DNA from: CAYFYS01 sp965202905
GTDB lineage: Bacteria > Pseudomonadota > Alphaproteobacteria > MPNO01
Length of the DNA stretch: 64,000 bases
Direction of reading: 5' to 3'
Assembly (NCBI GenBank): GCA_965202905.1
Contig: OZ241868.1
Coordinates: 558,001 to 622,000, forward strand
The position numbers and the translations under genes are program-made. Numbering within the stretch: position 1 is the first letter of the stretch; each line of letters begins with the position of its first letter. Shown piece by piece: positions 32,074-43,180 of this stretch. The notes beneath the pieces are model-generated. The model did no database searches. It saw nothing but the letters and a program-made list of their open reading frames with translations, and was not told the DNA's origin.

Positions 32074-34254
32074 ATGATGCGGCAATACGAGCTGGTCGAG
32101 CGCGTCCGAGCCTACGATCCCACCGCGGACGAGGACGCGCTCAACCGCGCCTATGTGTTCTCCATGAAGGCGCACGGCTCGCAGGTGCGCGCCTCAGGCG
32201 ACCCCTATTTCTCCCATCCGGTCGAGGTCGCCGGGATCCTGTCGGAGATCAAGCTCGACGCGGCGTCGATCGTCACCGGCCTGCTGCATGACACCGTCGA
32301 AGACACGGTTGCGACGCTGGAGGAGATCGAGACCGTGTTCGGCGCGGAGGTCGCCCGGCTGGTCGACGGGGTCACCAAGCTGTCGATGCTCGAACTGCAA
32401 TCGACCGATACGCGCCAGGCCGAGAACTTCCGCAAGTTCCTGCTGGCGACCTCGCTGGACATCCGGGTGCTGCTGATCAAGCTCGCCGACCGGCTGCACA
32501 ACATGCGCACGCTGCATCACCTGGATTCGGCGTCTAAACGCCGGCGGGTCGCTGCCGAGACGATGGAAATCTATGCCCCGCTGGCCGAGCGGATCGGCAT
32601 GGAACGGGTCAAGGACGAGCTCGAGGAGCTCGCGTTCGTCCACCTCAACCCCGATGCCGCCGCTTCGATCGAGGCGCGGCTGGAGGCGATGCGCCAGGCG
32701 CGCGACGACATCATCCCGCGTATCGTCGACAGCCTGCGCGAGACCCTGCGCGAGCACGGCCTGGAGGCGGAGATCTCAGGCCGACGCAAGCAGATCCATT
32801 CGATCTGGCGCAAGATGCAGCGCAAGAACGTCGAGTTCGAGCAGCTCTCCGACATCATCGCGTTCCGCGTCGTAGTGGCCTCGACCGAGGATTGCTACCG
32901 CGCGCTCGGCATCATCCACACCACCTACCCGGTGGTTCCCGAGCAGTTCGACGACTACATCTCGACGCCGAAGATGAACGGCTACCGGTCGCTGCATACC
33001 TGCGTGATCGGCCCGGAACGCCATCGCATCGAGGTGCAGATCCGCACTGAGGAAATGCACCTGGTGGCGGAGTACGGCGTGGCCGCGCATTGGAGCTACA
33101 AGCAAGTCGACGACAGAACGGACGGATTGCAGTATCGCTGGGTGCGCCACATGCTCGATATCCTTGATCAGGCCTCGGGGCCGGAGGAGTTTCTCGAGCA
33201 CACCAAGCTCGAAATGTACCAGGACCAGGTATTCTGCTTCACGCCGGTCGGCGAACTGATCGCTCTGCCGCGCGGCGCGACCCCGGTCGATTTCGCCTAT
33301 GCCGTCCATTCCGAGATCGGCGACCGCTGCGTCGGCGCCAGGATCAACGGCCGGATGATGCCGCTGCGCTCCCAACTCAAGAACGGCGATCAGATCGAGA
33401 TCGTCACCTCGGAGACCGGAACCCCGACGCCGGTCTGGGAAGACATGGTGGTGACCGGCAAGGCGCGCGCCCGGATCCGGCGCTTCGTCCGCAACGAGCA
33501 GCGCAAGGAGTTCGTCCGCCTGGGCAAAGCGATCCTGCAGAAGAGTTACAGCGAGGCAGGATACAAGCCGTCCGATGCGGTGATCATGAAGGTGGTCGAC
33601 AACTTCGACGCGAAGACTGTCGATGACCTCTACGCCCGGATCGGCGGGGGCGAGGTGAGCAGCGCCGAAATCCTCGCCGCGATCGGGCCCAAGCGGCGGC
33701 GCGGGCGCCGCGTTGCAAGCGGCGCCGGGACGGTTGGCAAGGACAACGTCGAGCCCTTCCCGCCGAAAGAGGGCCGGGCCGGCATGGACGACACCGTGCC
33801 GGTTCCGATCCGCGGTCTGATCGCGGGCGTCGCCGTGCACTACGCCAATTGCTGCCACCCGCTGCCGGGCGACCGTATCGTCGGCATCGTGACGGCCGGC
33901 AAGGGGGTGACGATCCATACGATCGATTGTGAGGGCCTGTTGAGCTTCGAGGCCACGCCCGAACGCTGGCTCGATGTGGCCTGGGACCTCGACGCGGTAA
34001 GCGCGGATGTCCATGTCGGGCGGATCACCATCGTGGTTTCCAACGAGCGCGGCACGCTCGGCAGCATGACGACGATGATCGCCAAGCATCTGGGCAACAT
34101 CAACAATCTCAAGATCACCAATCGGGCGCACGACTTCTTCGAGATGGTGCTCGACATCGAGGTCAACGATGCAGCTCACCTGACGGACATCATCGCGGTG
34201 CTGCGCGCGACGCCGGCGGTAACTTCGGTGGAGCGGGCCCAAGGCCAGAATTGA
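32074..34254 (+). CDS. rsh: Bifunctional (p)ppGpp synthetase/hydrolase (RelA/SpoT homologue)
   Basis: A 726-residue Rsh protein that makes and degrades the alarmone (p)ppGpp in the stringent response. The hydrolase HD domain is intact (FSHPVEVAG, LLHDTVEDT, NMRTL). The synthetase domain contains GRRKQIHSIWRKMQRKNVEF, DIIAFRVV and MNGYRSLHTCV. It is followed by a TGS domain (VFCFTPVGELIALPRGATPVDFAYAVH without the first residue) and a C-terminal ACT domain. Both active sites being intact indicates a bifunctional enzyme, the single long Rsh usual in Alphaproteobacteria. pdxJ follows after 36 nt. Confidence 0.96.
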   Translation: MMRQYELVERVRAYDPTADEDALNRAYVFSMKAHGSQVRASGDPYFSHPVEVAGILSEIKLDAASIVTGLLHDTVEDTVATLEEIETVFGAEVARLVDGVTKLSMLELQSTDTRQAENFRKFLLATSLDIRVLLIKLADRLHNMRTLHHLDSASKRRRVAAETMEIYAPLAERIGMERVKDELEELAFVHLNPDAAASIEARLEAMRQARDDIIPRIVDSLRETLREHGLEAEISGRRKQIHSIWRKMQRKNVEFEQLSDIIAFRVVVASTEDCYRALGIIHTTYPVVPEQFDDYISTPKMNGYRSLHTCVIGPERHRIEVQIRTEEMHLVAEYGVAAHWSYKQVDDRTDGLQYRWVRHMLDILDQASGPEEFLEHTKLEMYQDQVFCFTPVGELIALPRGATPVDFAYAVHSEIGDRCVGARINGRMMPLRSQLKNGDQIEIVTSETGTPTPVWEDMVVTGKARARIRRFVRNEQRKEFVRLGKAILQKSYSEAGYKPSDAVIMKVVDNFDAKTVDDLYARIGGGEVSSAEILAAIGPKRRRGRRVASGAGTVGKDNVEPFPPKEGRAGMDDTVPVPIRGLIAGVAVHYANCCHPLPGDRIVGIVTAGKGVTIHTIDCEGLLSFEATPERWLDVAWDLDAVSADVHVGRITIVVSNERGTLGSMTTMIAKHLGNINNLKITNRAHDFFEMVLDIEVNDAAHLTDIIAVLRATPAVTSVERAQGQN

Positions 34255-34290
34255 GGCGAGACGAGGCGCGGCGGGAAGCGAAGAAATCCG

Positions 34291-35046
34291 ATGCACGGCT
34301 ATCTGAGGCTCGGGGTCAACATCGACCATGTCGCGACCATCCGCAACGCGCGCGGCGGCGGTCATCCTGACACCGTCAAGGCTGCCCGGGTCGCCGCCGC
34401 GGCCGGCGCAGACGGCATCACCGCCCATCTGCGCGAGGACAGGCGGCATATGACCGATGCGGACATAGAACGGCTGATCGGCGCCATTGATCTGCCGCTC
34501 AACCTGGAGATGGCTGCGACCGGGGAGATGCTGGAAATTGCGCTGCGCCACCGCCCGCACGCTGCCTGCATCGTGCCCGAGCGCCGCGCCGAGCGAACCA
34601 CCGAGGGCGGACTCGACGCGGCAGGCTCGGTCGGGACCCTGCGGCCCCTGGTCGCGCAGCTCGACGCGGCCGGGATCCGGACATCGCTGTTCATCGAAGC
34701 CGACCGGGCCCAGATCGAAGCGGCCGCCGATCTGGGCGCGCCGGTGGTCGAGCTCCATACCGGCGCATATTGCGACACCGGGGGAGAGGCGCGGGCGCGC
34801 GAACTGCGGCGGATCGAGGACGGCGCGGAGCTCGCCGCGTCCCTGGGAATCGAGTGCCATGCCGGTCACGGCCTCAGCTTCCAGACCGTCGGCGCGGTCG
34901 CCCGCATTCCGGTGCTGGCCGAGCTCAACATCGGCCATTTTCTGATCGGCGAGGCGCTCTTCAGCGGGATGGACAGCGCGATCAAGCGTATGCGCGCGCT
35001 GATGGACCGCGCCCGCGCGGACTCCGGTCGCGTGCGCTCGGCGTGA
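34291..35046 (+). CDS. pdxJ: Pyridoxine 5'-phosphate synthase
   Basis: A 251-residue PdxJ, joining 1-deoxyxylulose 5-phosphate and 3-amino-2-oxopropyl phosphate to make pyridoxine 5'-phosphate. It starts with LRLGVNIDHVATIRNARGG, contains HLREDRRHM, LNLEMAAT, VPERRAERTTEGGLD and ends with HAGHGLSFQTV and LNIGHFLIGEALF. These segments carry the catalytic histidines and glutamate of the family. Spacing to acpS is only 10 nt. The pdxJ-acpS-lepB-rnc-era order is conserved in Proteobacteria. Confidence 0.96.
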   Translation: MHGYLRLGVNIDHVATIRNARGGGHPDTVKAARVAAAAGADGITAHLREDRRHMTDADIERLIGAIDLPLNLEMAATGEMLEIALRHRPHAACIVPERRAERTTEGGLDAAGSVGTLRPLVAQLDAAGIRTSLFIEADRAQIEAAADLGAPVVELHTGAYCDTGGEARARELRRIEDGAELAASLGIECHAGHGLSFQTVGAVARIPVLAELNIGHFLIGEALFSGMDSAIKRMRALMDRARADSGRVRSA

Positions 35047-35056
35047 GGGCAGGGCC

Positions 35057-35464
35057 ATGATCATCGGCATCGGTGACGACCTGATCGACATCCGCCGAAT
35101 CGAACGAACTCTGGAGCGCTTCGGCGACCGGTTCATCGAGCGCATCTTCACCGAAACCGAGCGCCAGCGCTCGGAGCGCCGCGCTGCGCGGGCGGCAAGC
35201 TACGCCAAGCGCTTCGCCGCCAAGGAAGCGTGCTCGAAGGCGCTGGGCACCGGATTCCGCGCCGGCGTGTTCTGGCGCGACCTGGGCGTGGTCAATTTGA
35301 ACAGCGGCAGGCCGACGCTCGCGCTGACCGGCGGGGCGGCCGAGCGGCTCAAGGCGGTCACACCGCCCGGCATGACCGCCCAACTCAACCTGACGATGAC
35401 CGACGAGCCACCGATGGCGCACGCGATGGTGATCATCTCCGCCGTCCCGATCGGCATTCCATGA
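35057..35464 (+). CDS. acpS: Holo-[acyl-carrier-protein] synthase
   Basis: A 135-residue AcpS, which attaches 4'-phosphopantetheine to acyl carrier protein. It has IGDDLIDIRRIE at the N-terminus with the Mg-binding Asp8, the RIFTETER segment, and YAKRFAAKEACSKALGTGF with the second metal residue, Glu, all characteristic. It starts 10 nt after pdxJ. A gap of about 120 nt with an AT-rich stretch separates it from lepB, so lepB may have its own promoter. Confidence 0.95.
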   Translation: MIIGIGDDLIDIRRIERTLERFGDRFIERIFTETERQRSERRAARAASYAKRFAAKEACSKALGTGFRAGVFWRDLGVVNLNSGRPTLALTGGAAERLKAVTPPGMTAQLNLTMTDEPPMAHAMVIISAVPIGIP

Positions 35465-35584
35465 GGGCGGCGCGCGGCCCAAGCTTGCGCTTGACAGCTC
35501 CGCCCGCGCCGTGCTTGATCGGTCCCGGCGACGATCTCATGCTAGTCTTATCAATAAATAACAGACGATTACCGAACGATCTTG

Positions 35585-36325
35585 ATGTCGAGTAGAAAGT
35601 CTTCCGGCCTCTGGGACACCGCCAAGACGATCGTCTATGCGGTCCTGATCGCCCTGGCGATTCGCACCGTGGCCTTCGAACCCTTCAACATCCCCTCGGG
35701 CTCGATGATCCCGACGCTGCTGGTGGGCGATTATCTGTTCGTTGCAAAGTACTCCTACGGTTACAGCCGTCACTCGCTGCCGCTCAGCCTTCCGTTGATC
35801 CCCGGCCGGCTGTTCATGTCCGAGCCGGAGCGCGGCGACGTTGCGGTCTTCAAGCTGCCGACGGATAACAAGACCGACTACATCAAGCGGATCGTCGGGC
35901 TGCCGGGCGACCGCGTGCAGATGAAGAAGGGCCGACTTTATATCAACGACCGGATGCTGGCGCGCAAGCGGATCGAGGATTTCGTTTTCACCGACGAAAA
36001 CGGACGGATACGTCGGGTCGCCCAGTTCGTCGAGACGCTGCCCGGCGGGCGCGAGCACCGTATCCTCGAACAGACCGACCGCGGCTACCTCGACAACACC
36101 CGTATCTATACCGTGCCGCGCGGGCACTTCTTCGCGATGGGCGACAACCGGGACAACTCGCTCGACAGCCGGGTGCTCGGCGGGGTCGGCTTCGTCCCGG
36201 CGGAGAACCTTGTCGGCCGGGCGGAGATCCTGTTCTTCTCGACCAACGGGAAAGCGCATATCTGGGAGATCTGGCGCTGGCCGACGGCGATCCGTTTCGC
36301 TCGTTTATTCGATCTCGTGGGCTAG
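35585..36325 (+). CDS. lepB: Signal peptidase I
   Basis: A 246-residue type I signal peptidase, anchored by one N-terminal transmembrane helix (about residues 12-30) with the catalytic domain in the periplasm. The catalytic Ser40 is in PSGSM and the general-base Lys101 in DYIKRIVG. GDNRDNSLDSR (box E) is intact. It is shorter than the E. coli enzyme and has a single helix, as in other Alphaproteobacteria. It removes signal peptides from exported proteins such as the TRAP binding protein encoded at 41 kb, unless that uses another route. rnc follows after 9 nt. Confidence 0.95.
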   Translation: MSSRKSSGLWDTAKTIVYAVLIALAIRTVAFEPFNIPSGSMIPTLLVGDYLFVAKYSYGYSRHSLPLSLPLIPGRLFMSEPERGDVAVFKLPTDNKTDYIKRIVGLPGDRVQMKKGRLYINDRMLARKRIEDFVFTDENGRIRRVAQFVETLPGGREHRILEQTDRGYLDNTRIYTVPRGHFFAMGDNRDNSLDSRVLGGVGFVPAENLVGRAEILFFSTNGKAHIWEIWRWPTAIRFARLFDLVG

Positions 36326-36334
36326 AGAGCGCAA

Positions 36335-37021
36335 TTGGCCGCCGGGAACAGTTTGGAGACGCTCGAGCGGGCTCTGGGGCACAGCTTTGCCGACCCAGGC
36401 CTGCTGAGCCAGTCGGTCACGCATTCGAGCGTTGCCGGTGGAGCGGGAGCGCGGTCGCTGGAGCGCCTGGAATTCCTGGGCGACCGCGTGCTGGGCCTGG
36501 CGCTGGCCGCGATGCTGTTGCGGGCCTATCCCGCCGAGGCGCCGGGCGATCTCGCCTGCCGCCACGCCGTGCTTGCAAGCCAGGACGCGCTGGCCTCGGT
36601 CGGCCGGTCGATCGGCCTGAACCGACATCTCGATATTCATCCCGGGCTTGCCCGCGACCGCGAGGCGCTACCGGGCTCGGTGATCGCAGACGCCTGCGAA
36701 GCGGTGATCGGCGCGGTCTATCTCGACGCTGGCCACGACCCGGCCTGCGCGTTGGTCGAGCGCTTCTGGGCGCCGATGCTGTCCGACGCCCCGCCGCGCG
36801 ACGCCAAGACCGCCCTGCAGGAATGGGCGCAGGCGCGCGGCCTGCCGCTGCCGGTTTACCGGACCGCCGACCGCGAAGGCCCGGACCATGTCCCGGTCTT
36901 CACCATCGAGGCCAGGGTTGAGGGGTTTCCGGGCGTCGAGGCCTCGGCCGGCTCCAAGCGCGCGGCCGAGCGCGGCGCGGCGCGGCGGTTGCTGGATCTG
37001 GTCGATGACGGGCGGGGGTGA
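36335..37021 (+). CDS. rnc: Ribonuclease III
   Basis: A 228-residue RNase III that processes ribosomal RNA precursors and double-stranded regions of mRNA. The signature ERLEFLGDRVLGL is intact, DACEAVIGAVYLDAG provides the second metal-binding glutamate, and the C-terminal double-stranded RNA-binding domain ends with AGSKRAAERGAARRLLDL. The start codon is TTG, since no ATG or GTG fits the N-terminus. The stop lies 17 nt inside the era gene, giving translational coupling of these two ribosome biogenesis genes. Confidence 0.95.
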   Translation: MAAGNSLETLERALGHSFADPGLLSQSVTHSSVAGGAGARSLERLEFLGDRVLGLALAAMLLRAYPAEAPGDLACRHAVLASQDALASVGRSIGLNRHLDIHPGLARDREALPGSVIADACEAVIGAVYLDAGHDPACALVERFWAPMLSDAPPRDAKTALQEWAQARGLPLPVYRTADREGPDHVPVFTIEARVEGFPGVEASAGSKRAAERGAARRLLDLVDDGRG

Positions 37022-37928
37022 GCGCGGCCAAGGATCCGAGCGGCGCGGCGGGTTCATCGCCATCATCGGGGCGCCCAACGTTGGCAAATCGACCCTGACC
37101 AACCGGCTCGTCGGCGCGAAGGTCAGCATCGTGACCTCCAAGGTGCAGACGACGCGAAGCCGCGTGATCGGCGTGGCGACCGCGGGGGCGACGCAGCTCA
37201 TCTACGTCGACACGCCGGGCATCTTCGCGCCGCGCCGCCGGCTCGACCGGGCGATGGTCGCAGCCGCCTGGGGTGGTGCGGCCGATGCGGATGGAATTGT
37301 CGTGCTGATCGATGCCCGCAAGGGCCTGGATGCCGAAACGCGCCGCATCCTGGACGGGCTCCAGACGGCCGGGCGCGCCCCGGTCCTGGCGCTCAACAAG
37401 ATCGACCTCGCGCCGCGGCCGAAGCTGCTGTCGCTTGCCGCGGCGATCAACGACCGGTGCGCGTTCGACGAGATTTTCATGATCTCGGCGCTGTCGGGCG
37501 ACGGGGTGGAGGATCTTGCCGGCTATCTGGCCGGGATCGTGCCGGAAGGCCCGTGGCTGTTTCCCGAGGACCAGCTCTCGGACATGAACGAACGCTTGTT
37601 CGCCGCCGAGATCACCCGCGAGAAGCTGTTCGAGCAGCTTCACCAGGAACTGCCCTACGCGCTGACCGTGGAGACCGAGGAGTGGGAGCCCTTCGCCGAC
37701 GGCGGCCTGCGACTCACCCAGATTATCTATGTCGAGCGCGACAGCCAGAAGGCGATCGTGCTCGGTCGGCGCGGTGCGCGGGTGCGCGCGGTGCGCGAGG
37801 AGGCGATGGCCGAGATGGCCGAGATCTTCGACCGCAAGGTGCATCTGTTCCTGTTCGTCAAGGTCCGCCAAAAATGGGGCGAGGATCCCGAGCGCTACCG
37901 CATCTGGAGCCTCGACTACGACGCCTGA
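37005..37928 (+). CDS. era: GTPase Era
   Basis: A 307-residue Era, an essential GTPase that binds 16S rRNA during small-subunit assembly. The G1 motif is GAPNVGKST, G2 lies in VQTTRSR, G3 is DTPG and G4 is NKID. The C-terminal KH domain contains IIYVERDSQKAIVLGRRGARV. The ATG chosen lies within the end of rnc and gives a short Gly-rich lead before GGFIAIIGAP. recO follows after 15 nt. Confidence 0.96.
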   Translation: MTGGGERGQGSERRGGFIAIIGAPNVGKSTLTNRLVGAKVSIVTSKVQTTRSRVIGVATAGATQLIYVDTPGIFAPRRRLDRAMVAAAWGGAADADGIVVLIDARKGLDAETRRILDGLQTAGRAPVLALNKIDLAPRPKLLSLAAAINDRCAFDEIFMISALSGDGVEDLAGYLAGIVPEGPWLFPEDQLSDMNERLFAAEITREKLFEQLHQELPYALTVETEEWEPFADGGLRLTQIIYVERDSQKAIVLGRRGARVRAVREEAMAEMAEIFDRKVHLFLFVKVRQKWGEDPERYRIWSLDYDA

Positions 37929-37943
37929 AAGGCTCGGACCGAC

Positions 37944-38697
37944 ATGGATTGGCAGGACGACGGTATCGTGATCGCGCGCCGCAAGCACGGCGAGATGTCG
38001 CTGATCGTCACGCTGCTGACCCGCGCGCACGGCCTTCATGCCGGTCTGGTTCGCGGCGGCGCCGGACGCCGGGCGCGGGCAACCTATCAGATTGGCAACG
38101 TGGTCCGGGCCGTCTGGCGGGCGCGGCTTGTCGAGCACCTGGGGGCGTACCGGGCCGAACCCACCAAGGCCTACGCGGCGTCGCTGCTCGACCGTCCACG
38201 GCCGCTGGCCGGGCTCGGCTCGGCCGCCGCGTTGGTCGAAGCGGCGCTGGCCGAGCGTGAACCGAATTGCGAGGTGTTCGATGCCTTGATCGCCCTGCTC
38301 GAGGCGCTGGCTGGATCCGGCTGGGCGGCGGCCTATGCCCGCTTCGAACTGGCGCTGCTGGCCGCACTCGGTTATGGGCTGGATCTTCGGACCTGTGCTG
38401 CGACCGGGATGACGGAGGATCTCGTCTACGTCTCGCCGCGCACCGGACAGGCGGTCTCGCGCGAGGCGGGCGCTCCCTATGCGGGGCGCCTGCTCGGCCT
38501 GCCCAAGTTCCTGATCGGCGAAGGTGAGCGGCCGGACGGGGCGGCGGTCGCCGAAGCGATGCGCCTGACCGGACATTTCTTCGAACACCGGGTGTTCGCG
38601 CCCGCGCGCCGACGCATGCCGCATGCGCGAACGCTGCTCTATGGTGCTATGCTCCGGGATCTAACAATATCTAGCGGTACTGAAAACCCAGGACACA

Positions 38698-38705
<8 letters not shown>
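37944..38705 (+). CDS. recO: DNA repair protein RecO
   Basis: A 253-residue RecO, which with RecR loads RecA on single-stranded DNA. The OB-fold N-terminus reads WQDDGIVIARRKHGEMSLIV, followed by the helical domain with LLEALAGSGWAAAYARFEL LALLAALGYGLDL interrupted only by normal variation. The four-cysteine zinc site of Deinococcus RecO is not present: only one cysteine remains in this region (CAATGM), which is usual for Proteobacteria. Its last 8 nt overlap the start of parC. Confidence 0.93.
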
Positions 38706-40926
<2,221 letters not shown>

Positions 40927-41015
40927 GCGGCCGGCGGGCGCGGCCGATTGAGACAGCTGGCGCTTTCTGCTACCAAACATGGGAAGCACACCGAATGAGA
41001 GGGAGCGCCCTTAAC

Positions 41016-42110
41016 ATGAAACGCCGTAAATTCCTGACCGAGGCCGGCGTTGCCGGCGTTGCCGGCGCCGCAGTAACGACCCTTGCGGCGCCCGCGGTCG
41101 CGCAGCAAAGGATCGATATGGTCATCGTCGCCACTTGGCCGCGCGATTTTCCCGGTCTCGGCACCGGCGCGCAGCGCTTGGCCAATCGCATTTCCGACAT
41201 GACCGAAGGCCGCATCCAGGTCCAGTACTTCGCCGCCAAGGAACGGGTCGGGGCCTTCGATTCGTTCGACGAGGTCGCCTCGGGGAATGCCCAGGGCTAT
41301 CACGCGGCCGACTACTACTGGAAAGGCAAGCACCCGGGCTGGGCCTATTTCACCGCAGTGCCGTTCGGCCTGACCTATACCGAGATGAACGCCTGGATCC
41401 GCTTCGGCGGCGGCCAGCGGCTCTGGGACGAACTCGCCGGCCAGTTCGGTCTGAAATGCGTCATGGCCGGCAACACCGGCGTCCAGATGGGCGGCTGGTT
41501 CAACAAGGAAATCAACTCGTCGGACGACCTCAAGGGCCTGAAGATGCGTATCCCGGGTCTGGGCGGCGACGTGATGGCCAGGCTCGGCGCCTCTCCGGTT
41601 TCGCTGCCCGGCGGGCAGATCTACGAAAACCTGGTCTCCGGTGCGATCGACGCCACCGAGTGGGTGGGGCCGTGGAACGACAGCTTCATGAAGTTCTATG
41701 AAGCCGCCAAGTACTACTACTATCCCGGTATGCACGAGCCCGGCTCGATGCTCGCACTCGGCATGAACGCATCCTGGTGGGGCAAGCTCAAGAAATCCGA
41801 TCAGATCATGATCGAAGCCGCCGCCGCCATGGAAAACGATGTCATGATGGCGGAGTACAACGCCAAGAACGGCGCCGCACTCGCCAAGCTTCTGAATGAT
41901 CATGGCGTGAAGCTGCGCAAGTTCAATGACGATGTCTACGACAGCTTCGGCGAAGCGGCCGAGGAGGTCTTTGCAGCCGCGCAGGCGCATTCGGATCTCG
42001 CCGAGCGGATCCACCAGAGCTTCGTTGTCGCGCGCAAAGATCTCGGCGCTTGGTCGAATATTTCCGATCAGGCTTATCTCGCTCAGCGCAACCGCGTCCT
42101 CGGCGTTTGA
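41016..42110 (+). CDS. dctP: TRAP transporter substrate-binding protein (DctP family)
   Basis: A 364-residue periplasmic solute-binding protein of a TRAP transporter. The N-terminus MKRRKFLTEAGVAGVAGAAV has a twin-arginine-like start and ends in an APAVAQQ cleavage site, suggesting Tat export. Mature features are VATWPRDFPGLGTGAQRLA, FNKEINSSDDLKGLKMRIPG and SGAIDATEWVGPWNDSF. This subtype is annotated for mannitol/chloroaromatic or 2-keto-acid uptake, which fits organic-acid catabolism. The ATG was chosen because GGGAG lies about 10 nt upstream; an earlier ATG adds seven residues without one. dctQ and dctM follow, separated from this gene by a strong stem-loop. Confidence 0.92.
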   Translation: MKRRKFLTEAGVAGVAGAAVTTLAAPAVAQQRIDMVIVATWPRDFPGLGTGAQRLANRISDMTEGRIQVQYFAAKERVGAFDSFDEVASGNAQGYHAADYYWKGKHPGWAYFTAVPFGLTYTEMNAWIRFGGGQRLWDELAGQFGLKCVMAGNTGVQMGGWFNKEINSSDDLKGLKMRIPGLGGDVMARLGASPVSLPGGQIYENLVSGAIDATEWVGPWNDSFMKFYEAAKYYYYPGMHEPGSMLALGMNASWWGKLKKSDQIMIEAAAAMENDVMMAEYNAKNGAALAKLLNDHGVKLRKFNDDVYDSFGEAAEEVFAAAQAHSDLAERIHQSFVVARKDLGAWSNISDQAYLAQRNRVLGV

Positions 42111-42128
42111 ACCCGCTGTAAAATCGTC

Positions 42129-42170
42129 GGATTGCCGGCGCGAGACCGAATGGTCCCGCGCCGGCAATCC
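42129..42170 (+). repeat. 19-bp stem-loop between dctP and dctQ
   Basis: Two 19-base arms (42129-42147 and 42152-42170) are complementary with one mismatch around a GAAT loop. No T-tract follows, so it is not a classical terminator. Its position, 18 nt after the dctP stop and 54 nt before dctQ, fits an mRNA-stabilising or attenuating hairpin that raises binding-protein yield over the permeases. Confidence 0.85.
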
Positions 42171-42223
42171 GCATCGCCGAAGACCGTGGGCTCGTTGCCG
42201 CATCGACCGGATCGGGACTGGGC

Positions 42224-43180
42224 ATGACCTGGGGCCGCGCCGGACCGCGCGCCATCGCGCTGTCGGTCGCTGTAGTCGGCCTGTTGTTCCCGTTCAACAA
42301 CTACCTGATTTTCTGGCGTGGTTGGCCCGGCATCGCGCCCATCTTCGACGGCGCCGGCTCGGCGCTGGGCTGGTTGCAGTTGGCGCTTTATGCCGGCGCC
42401 GTCGCTGCGGTGATCGTTTTCGTCCTGCGCAGCGGCGCGCGCCCGTTGATGGCCGATGCCGGAAGCCTGTCGGCAATCGCCGCCTATATCGCCCGCGCCG
42501 CCTTCTGGGGGGTTCTGCTGGTCGGCTTGGCCGACATGGTGATCTCGTTTCTCCGGGTCGAGGGGCTGCTCGCCGACGTGTTCGGCGACGAGCTTGCCGG
42601 CTCGCTTGGCCGCTCGCGCTTCCGCGGCGCCTATGTCCACTATCCGCTGATCGCGATCGGGATGCTGATCGCCGGGTTAACGCGCTCGATCGGTTTTACG
42701 TGGCTGGCGCTCCTGATCGTGTTGGCCGAGCTGCAGATCGTCATCGCCCGGTTCGTATTTTCCTACGAGCAGGCCTTCATGGGCGATCTGGTGCGGTTCT
42801 GGTATGCCGCGCTATTCCTGTTCGCCAGCGCCTACACCCTGCTGCACGAGGGCCATGTCCGGGTCGATGTGCTCTATGCCGGATTCAGCGCGCGCCGCAG
42901 GGCATGGTGCAACGCGATCGGCTCGATGATCCTCGGCGTGCCGCTGTGTTGGATCGTGCTCACCCGCGGCATGTGGGACAAGACCAACTTGATCAACGCG
43001 CCGCTGTTGAGCTTCGAGGTCACACAGGCCGGCTACGGGATGTATGTGAAGTACCTGATGGCCGGCTTCCTCCTGGTCTATGCGGTCACCATGCTGGTGC
43101 AGTTTCTCAGCCAGTTTCTCAGCAGCGTTGCGATTCTGCTCGATGAAGCGGAAGTCGAAGCCGAAAGCGTCGTCGGGTAA
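42224..43180 (+). CDS. dctQ: TRAP transporter small permease subunit (DctQ family)
   Basis: A 318-residue membrane protein, larger than typical DctQ proteins of about 170-200 residues. The first 130 residues add three or so hydrophobic segments before the conserved DctQ core. The core includes ARFVFSYEQAFMGDLVRFWY, TLLHEGHVRVDVLYAGFSAR and the final membrane helix near FLLVYAVTMLVQFL. HVRVDV is the most conserved segment of the family. Its stop overlaps the start of dctM by one base (TAATG). The long form is typical of the mannitol/chloroaromatic TRAP subtype. Confidence 0.88.
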   Translation: MTWGRAGPRAIALSVAVVGLLFPFNNYLIFWRGWPGIAPIFDGAGSALGWLQLALYAGAVAAVIVFVLRSGARPLMADAGSLSAIAAYIARAAFWGVLLVGLADMVISFLRVEGLLADVFGDELAGSLGRSRFRGAYVHYPLIAIGMLIAGLTRSIGFTWLALLIVLAELQIVIARFVFSYEQAFMGDLVRFWYAALFLFASAYTLLHEGHVRVDVLYAGFSARRRAWCNAIGSMILGVPLCWIVLTRGMWDKTNLINAPLLSFEVTQAGYGMYVKYLMAGFLLVYAVTMLVQFLSQFLSSVAILLDEAEVEAESVVG

